Shown here piece after piece: positions 44,076 through 53,638 of a stretch of DNA of 64,000 nucleotides. The stretch is taken from NCBI RefSeq assembly GCF_001306135.1, contig NZ_LGKP01000019.1:1-64000 (forward strand), given 5' to 3'. A program made the translations under genes and the position numbers. The DNA is from Herpetosiphon geysericola (lineage in GTDB: Bacteria; Chloroflexota; Chloroflexia; Chloroflexales; Herpetosiphonaceae). Every line of letters begins with the position of its first letter. Position 1 is the stretch's first letter. The notes beneath the pieces were generated by a model. That model worked only from the letters and a program-made list of their open reading frames with translations, ran no database searches and had not been told where the DNA came from.

Positions 44076-45539
44076 TTAATCCCTGTAATATTTGACGTCG
44101 TAGCCAAGCCAGCGCAGCTCATTGGGCTTTTGGCGCCAATTTTCGCGCACCTTGATCCAAAGGTCGAGATAAATTTGGCGACCAATTGAGCGCTCGATTT
44201 CAAAGCGTGAGGTTGCGCCGATTTTGCGCAGCATCGAGCCACCAGCTCCAATGATAATGCCTTTTTGCGAATCTTTTTCGACCGAGATGTTGGCCCGAAT
44301 GTAAATCACTTTGCCGCGATCTTCCCATTCTTCAACTTCAACCGCAACCGAGTGCGGAATTTCTTCCTCGGTGTTGAGCATAACCTTTTCGCGAATCATT
44401 TCGGCGACCAAGGTGCGCTCGGAAACATCGGAAAGTTGATCTTCTGGGTACAGACGATGGCCGACTGGCAGTCGCTTGACGATTTCTGCGAGCAAGGTTT
44501 CCATGCCAAGTTTATCGCGGGCTGAAACGGCAACTTCCATTTCCCATGGCGCGAGGTCGCGATATTCTTGCAAATGTTTATCGGCTTCGTCGGTGGCATC
44601 GACTTTGTTGAGCACCAAAATATGTGGCTTGCGTGAGAGCAAGACCATTTGGGCAATTTCGCGATCCATGCGGTTGGGTGGCACAGTAATATCGACCATA
44701 AAGCAGATCACATCGGCGTTTGGCACTGCTTTTTTGGCCACATCGACCATAAAATTGCCAAGCTTATGACGTGGCTTGTGAATCCCCGGCGTATCAACGA
44801 AAATAATCTGGGCATCGGGGCCGTTGAGAATGCCACGCACTGGCACGCGCGTGGTTTGGGGTTTCGGCGAAACAATCGAGACTTTTTGGCCAAGATAGGC
44901 ATTCAACAAGGTCGATTTGCCGACGTTCGGTTTGCCGACCAAGGCCACGAAGCCACTGTGAACTTCCTGATCGGTTGGCAGCAAGGGCTTGGGCAAGTTG
45001 GGTTTGACTGGCAGATGATGCACAACCGGCCCATCTTCGTCGTCGTCAACCTCGGCAGCGGCCTGCGGCGCAGCCTTGACTTCTGGTTGCTCGTCGTCAG
45101 ATTCATCGTCCTCGTCGAACTCAGCGTCGCCATCTTCGTCGAAAGCTACCAACCATGGGTTGAGCGCTTCAAGCCGATCGTTTAGGCCAAACTCAATCAT
45201 AGCTTGGATTTCGATGCCCAAAGCGCGGCCTTTGCGATCGAGGTCAACAATCGCCTCGTAAGGCAGTTCCTCGCTGGTGGCGACTTCGTGCTGGCCAAAG
45301 CTCAAGGTTAATTGATGATTCTCTTCGTTGTAGTGCAGCTCTTCGAAGCCTTGGGCATATTGCAAAAAGCTTTTTTTCGGTGCTGAAGCCAATTGCAACT
45401 GCACGCCAACGATCTGCCTAGCAGCATCTAATAAAAAGACCCCTGGAATTTCCAGCTGGCTCGCATCATCGCCTTCGTTAATATCGGTAAAGTAGGCATA
45501 TAAAGCCCGTGCATCAGCATCAAAAGTAAGTTCTAACAT
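44076..45539 (-). CDS. era: GTPase Era with unusual N-terminal extension
   Basis: A 487-residue Era; normal Era is about 300. The C-terminal 295 residues are typical: G1 GKPNVGKST (202-210), G3 DTPG (249-252), G4 NKVD (311-314), and a KH domain with GAGG (431-434), for 16S rRNA maturation and 30S assembly. The N-terminal 130 residues look like two copies of a small beta domain resembling DUF2283 (DARALYAYFTDINEG and VDLDRKGRALGIEIQ), followed by a very acidic linker (about 134-170). The fusion is continuous in one frame. It follows the DUF4230 gene by 29 bp. Confidence 0.9.
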   Translation of the reverse strand: MLELTFDADARALYAYFTDINEGDDASQLEIPGVFLLDAARQIVGVQLQLASAPKKSFLQYAQGFEELHYNEENHQLTLSFGQHEVATSEELPYEAIVDLDRKGRALGIEIQAMIEFGLNDRLEALNPWLVAFDEDGDAEFDEDDESDDEQPEVKAAPQAAAEVDDDEDGPVVHHLPVKPNLPKPLLPTDQEVHSGFVALVGKPNVGKSTLLNAYLGQKVSIVSPKPQTTRVPVRGILNGPDAQIIFVDTPGIHKPRHKLGNFMVDVAKKAVPNADVICFMVDITVPPNRMDREIAQMVLLSRKPHILVLNKVDATDEADKHLQEYRDLAPWEMEVAVSARDKLGMETLLAEIVKRLPVGHRLYPEDQLSDVSERTLVAEMIREKVMLNTEEEIPHSVAVEVEEWEDRGKVIYIRANISVEKDSQKGIIIGAGGSMLRKIGATSRFEIERSIGRQIYLDLWIKVRENWRQKPNELRWLGYDVKYYRD

Positions 45540-45568
45540 AGCTCCATCAAATTCTAGTGTTAATCACT

Positions 45569-46387
45569 TTAAGGGTTAATTGGAACCGCAGTTCCGGAAA
45601 GACTACCGCCGCTGCTGGTTGGCGTTGGCGCAAGGTTTGGTTGAGGCACAACGCTTGGTTGGGCGGTGTTATTGGTCGGGACACTGGCTGGCGCGGTTGG
45701 CTCAAGCGCGTTTGGCTGTTGGGGCGCCGTTTGATTGGCGCTGCCAGCACAATCGCCAACTTTGCTCACATTCACTGTCACATTGGTATAGTCGAGCGAA
45801 TACAATAAATCGCTGACATTTTTTTGCGCTTCGATTGCAGCGCGATCAAGCACGCCATTTTCACAAGCACTCTGAATAATCGATTGTTCAGCAAAACTGC
45901 GGGCATTACTTTCTAAATTAACATCACCCCGACTTAGCCAACCACGCTCACGATCATAGACTCGCGTGGCTTCATTATCTAAGCGCGAGTAGATGATGCG
46001 GGTTGGTGGCAAGGTAATTTTAATCGATTTGCCGTCGATCACAATTTGATCATCGCGCAACTCGCTCATATCAATCCCAAGCCCAACCTCGCCGCGTGCT
46101 TGCAGCAAAATCCGATCGCCATAGAGCAACTCTTGGAAGAAGTTGCCTTCATTGCGCGACTCAATCACTTGATCAGCCTGATAGGAAAAGGTGATCCACT
46201 CGTTACGAGCACGTAATTGCTGCACAATCGCTGGGCCTTGGGCATTGTTGACAGTTTGTGGCTTGTTAAACCACATGCCAATTGGGTCAAAAAGGCCAGT
46301 TATCGAAAGCACAACCATAATTCCAAGTGCTCCGATGAGCAGAAAAAACAAACTACTTATACAACCAGAATTCCGTTGACGGTACAT
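45569..46387 (-). CDS. DUF4230 membrane-anchored protein
   Basis: A 272-residue protein. It has a short basic N-terminus, a membrane segment (about 10-32, ISSLFFLLIGALGIMVVLS) and an extracytoplasmic DUF4230 domain (about 60-205, including EVGLGIDMSELRDDQI and IKITLPPTRIIYSRLDN). The last 60 residues are Pro/Thr/Asn-rich and likely unstructured. The role is unknown. AAGGAGG stands 6 nt before the ATG at 46387, so the earlier open frame from 46459 is not used. It is upstream of era and probably shares its transcript. Confidence 0.82.
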   Translation of the reverse strand: MYRQRNSGCISSLFFLLIGALGIMVVLSITGLFDPIGMWFNKPQTVNNAQGPAIVQQLRARNEWITFSYQADQVIESRNEGNFFQELLYGDRILLQARGEVGLGIDMSELRDDQIVIDGKSIKITLPPTRIIYSRLDNEATRVYDRERGWLSRGDVNLESNARSFAEQSIIQSACENGVLDRAAIEAQKNVSDLLYSLDYTNVTVNVSKVGDCAGSANQTAPQQPNALEPTAPASVPTNNTAQPSVVPQPNLAPTPTSSGGSLSGTAVPINP

Positions 46388-46511
46388 TTGGAGCCTCCTT
46401 TGGCGAAGCTCAATCATAGGTACTTGGTAGTATAGCCGAAAAATGCTGGCGTGGTGCATTTTCTGCTATAGCCTAGGGCGTAGGGCGATGCTATTTGTGT
46501 TAGGAGTTTGT

Positions 46512-46730
46512 ATGAGCGACCAATTATTTAAAGATGCTGATGACTTTGAGCGTACCTATGTTGGCGATCAAGCATCCGACGCTACGGTTGTGCCGCCGGT
46601 TGCACCAAACCCAGCCTTTGAAAATGGGGTGATGCCAACGCCGCCGCTATATATTGATCGCGATGGTTTGCAGGCTGCACCGCTGCCCCTCGATGAGCCG
46701 AATCCAAACGAACGACGTGAGGATGATTAA
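46512..46730 (+). CDS. small acidic hypothetical protein
   Basis: A 72-residue, acidic, Pro-rich protein (MSDQLFKDADDFERTYVGDQ at its start) with no membrane segment or recognised motif; likely disordered. Support comes from TAGGAG with 5-nt spacing before the ATG and an intrinsic terminator right after the stop. It diverges from the DUF4230 gene. The open frame from 46443 has a hydrophobic start but no ribosome-binding site. Confidence 0.6.
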   Translation: MSDQLFKDADDFERTYVGDQASDATVVPPVAPNPAFENGVMPTPPLYIDRDGLQAAPLPLDEPNPNERREDD

Positions 46731-46737
46731 ATGCAAT

Positions 46738-46771
46738 TGCCACGCTCAACACTTGAGCGTGGCAGTATTTT
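46738..46771 (+). terminator. intrinsic terminator
   Basis: A perfect 12-bp stem (46738-46749 with 46753-46764), loop CAC, and TTTTT at 46767-46771. It sits between two convergent genes and could stop transcription in both directions. Confidence 0.85.
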
Positions 46772-46776
46772 TGGAT

Positions 46777-47997
46777 TTATTGATCAAGCGCGATGGCCCA
46801 TTGCATATTGGCGCCGCTTAGTGCCAAATCGGCTATCGGGCTGCCATTGCTGGGAATCCATTGCAATTGCGTTTCGGCCATCATTGAAGGCACGATCACT
46901 GCGCCACTGCCGTCAGGCGCCCACAAGACGCTGCCAACCGTTTGGCTATCTTGACGCAGTGGCATGATGCTCCCATCCACGCCAATTTGGCTGAGGGTCA
47001 GCGGAGCCGAGATTTCCATTGGATCGTTGCTATCGATTGTGCCAACAAAGCCTAGATGGCTGCCATCTGGCTGCATGAAAACACTTGAAACTGGCTGGAA
47101 TGGCGCAACATTATCGCCATCGATCAACGCCTTAGATTCGCCTGTGCTGGGGTTGATATGCCACCAACCAGTTGGGAATATGCCAAATGTTTCGTTCGTG
47201 ACGTTAATTGCACTACCATCTGGCTCCCAGCTCACATGGCAACATGGATAATTGCCATTGATCGTAATCGTTAATGGCGCAGAGCTGGCCAAATCAAACA
47301 AGACTAAATTGCCACCCTCTGGCACAAATCCCGCTGTCGCCAAGATTTTGCTGCCATCGGGCGACCAACTATTAGGGCCATATAACACCGAATAAGCGTA
47401 AATATCGGCTAGGGCTGCATCTGCGTTGCTGGTGTGGGGCTGAAGCATGGTTTGCTTACGGTCGATCAGGCTGAGCACTTGCAAACCGCCCCAGCTAAAG
47501 GCAATCGAGCTGCCATCGGGCGACCAACGCGGCGTATTGAGTTGATCACGATGAAACACATTGGTATCTGCCTGGGGATCGATAGTTGGCCCATCGACTA
47601 AAATCTCGCGATTTTGGCCCAAGGCATCAACCAAAATCAAATCGTTGTTGGCGATGTAGGCAATTTGGCCAAGGCTGCTGATCTGATAATCGAAGACCCC
47701 ATTTTGTTCGTTGGTAATTGGCGTAAGCGTCTTGCCATCAGTTTCGAGGCGCACAATCTGCACGCCATTTGGTTGTGACGAGAGCGCATACAAGGGCTGA
47801 GGCAATACTTGGCTGCTCACTGCTGGGCTTGGTTGCAGCGTGGCTGCAAGCGTTGGAACACTGGTTGCAGCAGGCAGTGCGCTTGGCTCGGCTGCAATCA
47901 CATTGGCGCTTGGTTGTGGTTGGCTGGTGGGGCTGGTGGCACTGCTACAGCCAACCAAGCCCAATACTAACCAAGCTAACCCTCGACGATAACGCAT
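46777..47997 (-). CDS. TolB-like beta-propeller lipoprotein
   Basis: A 406-residue lipoprotein. The signal MRYRRGLAWLVLGLVGCSS places the lipidated Cys at 17, followed by a Ser/Thr/Pro/Ala-rich linker (about 20-65) and a propeller with TolB/PD40 blades (PRWSPDGSSIAFSWG, NSWSPDGSKILATAG, VSWEPDGSAINV, LWAPDGSGAVIV). It is probably exposed on the cell surface; the ligand is unknown. It is a design relative of the lipoprotein at 11531-12562. The ATG at 47997 has AGGAG 7 nt upstream; the frame runs further to 48045 through promoter DNA. Confidence 0.85.
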   Translation of the reverse strand: MRYRRGLAWLVLGLVGCSSATSPTSQPQPSANVIAAEPSALPAATSVPTLAATLQPSPAVSSQVLPQPLYALSSQPNGVQIVRLETDGKTLTPITNEQNGVFDYQISSLGQIAYIANNDLILVDALGQNREILVDGPTIDPQADTNVFHRDQLNTPRWSPDGSSIAFSWGGLQVLSLIDRKQTMLQPHTSNADAALADIYAYSVLYGPNSWSPDGSKILATAGFVPEGGNLVLFDLASSAPLTITINGNYPCCHVSWEPDGSAINVTNETFGIFPTGWWHINPSTGESKALIDGDNVAPFQPVSSVFMQPDGSHLGFVGTIDSNDPMEISAPLTLSQIGVDGSIMPLRQDSQTVGSVLWAPDGSGAVIVPSMMAETQLQWIPSNGSPIADLALSGANMQWAIALDQ

Positions 47998-48035
47998 CAC
48001 ATCACTCCTATATCTTCTAAAATTCAGCGAATCTG

Positions 48036-48065
48036 ATGCTATCAAAGGTGCTTAAGGCTTGTCAA
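48036..48065 (-). promoter_or_regulatory. candidate promoter for the propeller lipoprotein gene
   Basis: On the minus strand a perfect TTGACA (48060-48065) and TAGCAT (48036-48041) are spaced by 18 nt. A CTTAAGGCT/AGCCTTTAAG inverted repeat (48051-48059 with 48068-48077) overlaps the -35 and could be an operator or the terminator of the preceding glycosyltransferase gene. Confidence 0.5.
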
Positions 48066-48114
48066 TCAGCCTTTAAGTGCTGGCAACCTTCGAGGTAGGC
48101 CGCAAAAGACGTGA

Positions 48115-49065
48115 TTATTTGAATTTACGCAGCCGCACCAGCCAACCAACTGGGTAGCCAAGCATTTTAGCCAGATCGCCAACTAGGCGAATAATTGGCG
48201 GTAAACTGAGGGTTTTGAGCCGACGGTCGAATGTCCAGCCTTTGGTTGCCAGCCACAAGCGGCGATAGGGTTTGCGAGTGTAGCCAGCAAGGCCGAGGCC
48301 CAACAAAGCGCCAAGCCACGGGCGTTGGGGCAGGTTGCGGAGCAAAACTAACAAACCAAGGTAAGTTGCATAACGAATCGCATGGCGCAAGGGCCAGAGG
48401 TTGGCAACGCCATCGCCACGGGCATAGAAGAAATATTGGCGAAAGAGCGCGCGTAAACTTGAGCGCGGCTGAAAATGCACAACTGCATCAAGCACCGCTG
48501 TGCTGCGAAAACCCGCCGCAATGGCAGCTTGATCAAACACCAAATCTTCGCAGTGGTCGAGCCATTCAGGATAGCCGCCGACAGTCTCCCACACAACTTT
48601 GCGAAACGCCACCGATTGGCCAGCAGCCAAAAATCGATTGGGATCAACTTCTGCGGCCAGCGGATAGTTGGTTGCACCAATTGCGGTTTCGAGGTCGCTG
48701 CGCGGCGCTGCTTGATAAAAGCCCGCCACTAAATCTGCTTGATCTGCTTCGAGCGGCGCGATAATCCGTTCGAGCCATTCGCGATCGAGCGCTAAGCCTG
48801 CATCGGTCGAGGCGATTAAGTGGCCTTGGGCATGCCTAATTGCATTATTACGGCCAGAAGAGATATTAAACCCGCCATGGACGAGCCGTATTGGTGCGCC
48901 GCGATCGATATAGGTTTGCACAATGGCAGCGGTGGCATCGGTCGAGCCACAATCATTGACCACAATCTCATCTGGCTGGCGGCTTTGGGCCAACATCGAA
49001 TCGAGCAAAGCGGCAATGGTATCGGCTTCGTTTTTGACGGTGCAAATGAGCGATAGTTGGGTCAT
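48115..49065 (-). CDS. glycosyltransferase family 2 (membrane-associated)
   Basis: A 316-residue GT-A glycosyltransferase. It begins LSLICTVKNEADTIAALLDS and has EIVVNDCGSTDATAAI and a DxD-like DAGLALDREW in the nucleotide-sugar site; GYPEWLDHCEDLVF contains the acceptor-side Glu-Asp. The C-terminal 100 residues are hydrophobic and basic, with one or two likely membrane segments (about 232-265). It probably builds surface glycans. It follows the histidine kinase gene by 6 bp on the same strand, so it is likely co-transcribed. Confidence 0.87.
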   Translation of the reverse strand: MTQLSLICTVKNEADTIAALLDSMLAQSRQPDEIVVNDCGSTDATAAIVQTYIDRGAPIRLVHGGFNISSGRNNAIRHAQGHLIASTDAGLALDREWLERIIAPLEADQADLVAGFYQAAPRSDLETAIGATNYPLAAEVDPNRFLAAGQSVAFRKVVWETVGGYPEWLDHCEDLVFDQAAIAAGFRSTAVLDAVVHFQPRSSLRALFRQYFFYARGDGVANLWPLRHAIRYATYLGLLVLLRNLPQRPWLGALLGLGLAGYTRKPYRRLWLATKGWTFDRRLKTLSLPPIIRLVGDLAKMLGYPVGWLVRLRKFK

Positions 49066-49071
49066 GCTGGC

Positions 49072-50979
49072 TCAATCATCTAATTCATCAGGGCTAAATT
49101 TAATCAGTGCGCGAGTCCATTCGGTTTCGCGTTTGAACTCAAAGCTGCCGCCAAGGTCGGTGTTAACCAAGGTTTCGATAATGCCAAGCCCCAGCCCAGT
49201 GCTGACGCGGCGCTTAACTGGTTCCGGTCTGGTCGGGCCATCGTCGCGCACTTGTACCCAAGCGTGTTCTGCTTCCAGCCAGCCATCGATGCCAATAATG
49301 CCGCCCTCGGCGCTAAGGCCGTGATCAAGCGCATTATGTACCAATTCGTTGATTACGATCGCGAGAACTGTCGCAGCTCGCGCATTGACCAACACCGAAT
49401 CGCCAGTGATCAAGAATTCAACCGGCGTTTCGGTGGGTAGGCTCATCTGAATATTTTCGGCAATTTGCTTGGCAATATCTTGGACGGTGGTTTGGCCTTC
49501 GCCGTCGTGGCTCAGCAAATTGTGCACAGCTGCAATCGCATGGATGCGGCGCACACTATCATCAAGCGCCTGCCGACCCTCAGTTTCATTGTTCAAACGG
49601 CGAGCCTGCATTTGTAGCAAGGCCGAGATCGTTTGCAAATTGTTGCGCACGCGGTGATGAATTTCTTGCAGCAAAGTCGATTTGATCGTCAGATTGCGCT
49701 GGGTTTCTTCATACAAGCGGGCATTTTCGATCGCAATTGCGCCTTCATCGGCAAACGTGGTGAGCAACTGCACCTGTTCATATTCGATGTGGCGCGGCGC
49801 ATAACTATAAAAACACAAGGCCCCGATAATTCGATTGCCCGTGCGCATCGGCAGCGCAAACAACGAATGAAAGCCCTCGCGATAGGCAATCGCCTGCACG
49901 CCCGACCAACGCTCGTCGGTGTAGGCATTGGGCACTGCGATCGCCCGATGCTCACGAATCACTTGCACGATCATATCTTCGACGCCGGAGGTGCGGCCAG
50001 GCCCATACGAAGCCAACATTTTAACTTTGTTATTTGGGCGCACCTGGAAAATATCGGTGCGATCAACATCGGCAATTTTGACAGCTTGCTCCACAATTAA
50101 ATGCAGCAAATTATCAACATCTAAGGTTGAAGCCAAGGCCGCCGTTACTCGCTGCAAGGTGGTTAATTCACGAATTTTTTGGTGCAAACGAGCATCGGTT
50201 TGTTGATACATTTGGGCATTGGCAATCGAAAGCGCAATTTCGCCAGCCACTACTTCGAGATATGAGGTTTGCTCTTGCGAAAACTCATGCGGATCACGAT
50301 TTTGCACCGTAATCACGCCTTGCAGGGTTTCGATATGGTGGCGCTCGCTGGCAAATAAAATCACAGGAACCGCCAGCAGTGAGCGGAATTGCCATTCTTC
50401 GAGCAGCGGCTCAAGCTGGTAGCGCGGCTCGTTGCGCACATCGAAAATCGCCACTGGCTTGCCCAATTCGCCAGCCCAACCAGTTACCCCAACCCCAATT
50501 TCAACCTCGACCGTACCAATCGCCTTGGGATTCAGCCCACGGGTCGCGACCAAACGTAGCATGCGCCGATGCTGATCGAAAAGATAAATCGAACAAACAT
50601 CGACCCGCATCACATCGCTAACCGTATCGACCACGGTTTGCAGCGAGGCATCAATATCGAGGGTTGAGTTGGCGGCGCTAATAATTCGATGCAAGCCATC
50701 GAGCTGTTGCACGCGGCGCATCAAGTGGTTTTGCCAATGGCGGGTGCGCTGTTCCTCGCGGGCGGCAGCATAGCCAAGCAACAAATCAGTTACCACCGCG
50801 CTAGGATCAAGCCGGGCTTGGGTAGCGGCCTCGATGCCAAGTTTGGTCAACATTTGAGGATCAGCGTTTTGGCTTTGCCACGTTGCGCCAAACGCCCGCA
50901 ACTCTTGGGCTTGAGCCACAGCATTATCATTTTGCAAAATCGCGAGAATTGCCGCATTTGGAGCGTCTGTATCGATCAT
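49072..50979 (-). CDS. GAF-domain sensor histidine kinase (HisKA_2 type)
   Basis: A 635-residue cytosolic sensor kinase with no membrane segment. After about 100 helical residues come a GAF domain (about 105-245, DASLQTVVDTVSDVMRVDVC) and a second GAF domain (about 275-420). The kinase core is of the HisKA_2 type, with the phosphoacceptor His in EIHHRVRNNLQTIS near 443 and ATP-binding N box VINELVHNALDHG near 545 and G box GLGLGIIETLV. No response regulator gene is adjacent. It is followed by GT2 after 6 bp. Confidence 0.9.
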   Translation of the reverse strand: MIDTDAPNAAILAILQNDNAVAQAQELRAFGATWQSQNADPQMLTKLGIEAATQARLDPSAVVTDLLLGYAAAREEQRTRHWQNHLMRRVQQLDGLHRIISAANSTLDIDASLQTVVDTVSDVMRVDVCSIYLFDQHRRMLRLVATRGLNPKAIGTVEVEIGVGVTGWAGELGKPVAIFDVRNEPRYQLEPLLEEWQFRSLLAVPVILFASERHHIETLQGVITVQNRDPHEFSQEQTSYLEVVAGEIALSIANAQMYQQTDARLHQKIRELTTLQRVTAALASTLDVDNLLHLIVEQAVKIADVDRTDIFQVRPNNKVKMLASYGPGRTSGVEDMIVQVIREHRAIAVPNAYTDERWSGVQAIAYREGFHSLFALPMRTGNRIIGALCFYSYAPRHIEYEQVQLLTTFADEGAIAIENARLYEETQRNLTIKSTLLQEIHHRVRNNLQTISALLQMQARRLNNETEGRQALDDSVRRIHAIAAVHNLLSHDGEGQTTVQDIAKQIAENIQMSLPTETPVEFLITGDSVLVNARAATVLAIVINELVHNALDHGLSAEGGIIGIDGWLEAEHAWVQVRDDGPTRPEPVKRRVSTGLGLGIIETLVNTDLGGSFEFKRETEWTRALIKFSPDELDD

Positions 50980-51126
50980 AACCAGCGTGCCTCATTGCAG
51001 TCGTTGTGCCGAATGAGTGTAGAGCAATTGTCGGCTTTTTGCAAGAAAACACCGGATTGCAGCAGAATCAAAAGCCCCTCGCCCGCGTTCAATTGGAGAG
51101 CGATTGGGGTTAGGGAACCCAGCTAA

Positions 51127-51855
51127 TCATTCCTTATTCTGCAAGGCTGCCAGCATTTTGCGGCACATCGCGGTAACTAGGGCAATTTCACTAGGGCTTG
51201 GGGTTGCGCGCGCCAGCAAATCGCGCACGGTGCGCACGGCACTTGCTTGTTGGCCAGCAGTTCGCGAGAATTTCAGCTGGCTCAACAATTGATCAAGCAA
51301 GTTGAGCAATAGTTCGTGGGCTGCTTGGTCGGCTAATTCAACCTTGGGCAAGGCTTCTGCTGAAGTTGCCAAGCCGCGCAGCGTATACAACGCCAACAGC
51401 ACAGCATCGGCCAAATTCAACGATGGATAGCTAGGATCGACCGGAATACTGATTAATTGGCTGCATTGCTCAAGCGCTGCGTTATCGAGGCCGCGATCTT
51501 CACGGCCAAACACCAACGCCACTGGTGCGCTCGCCGCCAAGGCGGCTAAAGTTGGGGCGAATTCGGGCAAACTAACGGCGCGTCGTTCGCCACGAGTGCG
51601 GCCACTAAACCCCACCACATATGGAATATTGGCTAATGCCGCGCCAAGGCTGGCATAGGTTTCAATTTGCTCAACCAATTGGCTACTGCGATGCGCCATG
51701 TCATCGAGCCGTTCGATTGAGTAGGCGACTGGCTGAACTAAGCGCAAGCGTTGAAACCCAGTGTTGAGCAAGGCCCGCACTGTTGAGCCAATATTGACCT
51801 CGCGCTGAGGTTCGTGCAAAACTGTTATCACGTTGGAAAAAATCGTTGAACTCAC
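51127..51855 (-). CDS. SpoU/TrmJ-type RNA 2'-O-methyltransferase
   Basis: A 242-residue SPOUT methyltransferase, TrmJ-like, which methylates ribose 2'-OH in tRNA. It has the N-terminal EVNIGSTVRALLNTGFQRLR and the knot motifs ALVFGREDRGLDNAALEQC and IPVDPSYPSLNLADAVLLAL that form the SAM site. The C-terminal helix is a TrmJ-like extension. The start is a GTG at 51855 with AGAGG nearby. It is a single gene. Confidence 0.9.
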   Translation of the reverse strand: MSSTIFSNVITVLHEPQREVNIGSTVRALLNTGFQRLRLVQPVAYSIERLDDMAHRSSQLVEQIETYASLGAALANIPYVVGFSGRTRGERRAVSLPEFAPTLAALAASAPVALVFGREDRGLDNAALEQCSQLISIPVDPSYPSLNLADAVLLALYTLRGLATSAEALPKVELADQAAHELLLNLLDQLLSQLKFSRTAGQQASAVRTVRDLLARATPSPSEIALVTAMCRKMLAALQNKE

Positions 51856-51897
51856 GGCAAATCCTCTGAAACAAAGCCGCTTGCTATCATAGCACCG

Positions 51898-52290
51898 ATA
51901 TAGAAGGATGAAGGATGAAAGTCAGAAGGCAAAAATCAAAAGTCAAAAAGAGAAGGGATGAGGGATGAAGGATGAAGAACATAGAGCATAAAGTGCGAGA
52001 GGATGTGGCTATTGGCTCTTGGCTATGGGAACAAGAATTAAACAAATCTGTGGAATCTGTGGCGAAAAACTTAATTTATAGAGTGCACTTTTAACGCAGA
52101 GGCGCAGAGCATGTGAGGTTATTGGCTTGTATATCTTAGCTATTGGAATAATAATCTGTGGAATCTGTGGCGAAAATAATCATTCGTGCAATTCGTGGAA
52201 TTCGTGGCCAAAAAATCGTGCTTCGCGATCTTCGCGATCTTCGCGGTTTCAACCCTTCGTGTCCTTCGTGTCCTTCGTAGATCAACATCG
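51898..52290. repeat. intergenic repeat mosaic between divergent genes, canonical module order
   Basis: This gives the clearest full order: gaaggatgaaggatgaa, aagtcagaaggcaaaaatc, gatgagggatgaagg, catagagcataaag, ggctattggctcttggctat, aatctgtggaatctgtgg, ttaacgcagaggcgcagag (52091), a second aatctgtgg pair, aattcgtgg pair, cttcgcgat runs, ccttcgtgt runs. Bases 52291-52390 hold the next gene's start region only. Confidence 0.85.
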
Positions 52291-52390
52291 ATAACCTCAG
52301 ACAACTTTCAGTTTCTTATCATTGAGATAATTCAGTCGCCTGTGCAATGATGGCGAGCAAAGCCTTTTCAGAGAGTGTGTGGAGATTTTG

Positions 52391-52981
52391 ATGCGTAGCC
52401 TTCAGCGAACGATCAACCTGAGTGTTGGATTGTTGCTCATCCTTGCCGCCTGTGGCCGAACCAGCAATCAGCCAGCTGCATCGCCAGTGCAGCGTGGCCA
52501 AGTAGTTGTCGTCCATACAGCTACCGCTATTGTACCCAGCCCGACCGTGGCGAAAAAATTTGTGTTTGATACTCAACTAGCGATAAGCATTGCGACTGAG
52601 CTTGCGCTATCACCAACATCCCAGCCGCCAATCCTGACATTTCCGCCATCGCCAACATCACCACCTGTACAATCAGAGAAAATCACTGGAGATTGTGAAC
52701 CTTGGCGCAATTTTATACCAAGCAATTGTTGGTTTAGTGACCGTAGAAAGATAATTGTTCAAGCCGGATCGAGTTTTGATCGGCAGCAAGGCAGAATTCA
52801 GGTTTTATATGCTGGACGTGCTAATTATGATACACCTGAGCGATTTGGTTCAATCAAAATTTATGCAGTTGATTATCCAATTGTTGATCTGTATACAAAT
52901 ACAACCCACCTATTATTCAACCTCGAAACGCGCCAGTGGCTTGATGTGGATGGCACGCCACTGCCAACCGCAACCCCCTAA
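52391..52981 (+). CDS. lipoprotein of unknown function
   Basis: A 196-residue lipoprotein. The signal is MRSLQRTINLSVGLLLILAACG, given here by its end LLLILAACG with the lipidated Cys at about residue 17; a Pro/Thr/Ser-rich linker (about 20-90) follows, then a small beta-rich domain (about 95-196). No domain is recognised. The ATG at 52391 has GGAG 6 nt upstream. It lies alone between two repeat blocks. Confidence 0.7.
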   Translation: MRSLQRTINLSVGLLLILAACGRTSNQPAASPVQRGQVVVVHTATAIVPSPTVAKKFVFDTQLAISIATELALSPTSQPPILTFPPSPTSPPVQSEKITGDCEPWRNFIPSNCWFSDRRKIIVQAGSSFDRQQGRIQVLYAGRANYDTPERFGSIKIYAVDYPIVDLYTNTTHLLFNLETRQWLDVDGTPLPTATP

Positions 52982-53510
52982 GCAAGGATGAGGGATGAAG
53001 AACAAATCAAAAGTCAGAAGTCAAAAATCAAAAGGAATGAAGGTTAGGCTTTGGGCTAGCAAAAACAGAATCAAAACAATCTGTGGAATCTGTGGCTAAA
53101 AATGGTCTTCGCGATCTTCGCGATCTTCGTGGTTTCGATCCTTCGTGCTGTTCGTGGGTCATTTATTAACGCAGAGGCGCAGAGGAAATATGGCTATAGG
53201 CTATTAGGAACAAGAATCAAACAAATCTGGGTAATCTGTGGCGAAAAAAGCTTCGTGTAATTCGTGGCTAAAAACGTTGTTCTCGATCTTCGTGGGCCAT
53301 TTCTTAACGCAGAGGCGCAGAGGGATGAGGCTATCGGCTGTAGGCTATGGGCTGTGGGAAGCATAATTAGGGAAATCTGTGGGAATCTGTGGCTAAAAAT
53401 TCGTGCTTCGCGATCTTCGTGATCTTCGCGGTTAAAACATGTTGTGTCCTTCGTGGATATTTCATCCTTCATCCCTCATCCTTCATAATTTCATCGTTTG
53501 TTGTCATCCC
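52982..53510. repeat. long intergenic repeat mosaic, two arrays in tandem
   Basis: The modules run twice in the same order: catalogue aaaagtcagaagtcaaaaa, ggctttgggctagc, aatctgtggaatctgtgg, cttcgcgatcttcgcgatc, ttaacgcagaggcgcagag (53166), then again ggctataggctattag, aatctgtggc, ttaacgcagaggcgcagag (53304), aatctgtgggaatctgtgg, cttcgcgatc, ccttcgtgg and catccctcatcc. No gene is seen before the PEP carboxykinase leader (53511-53638). Confidence 0.85.
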
Positions 53511-53638
53511 TCTGTCTTAGGTTGTGAAGTTTTTCCTTAAGTTTGAAGGTGGGCTGGTATTCTATAGACAGGTTCGCGATGGCGTGCAGGGGGTTCAATG
53601 AAAACCCGACATCGCGAAGCATTGGAGGAATCAGTATT

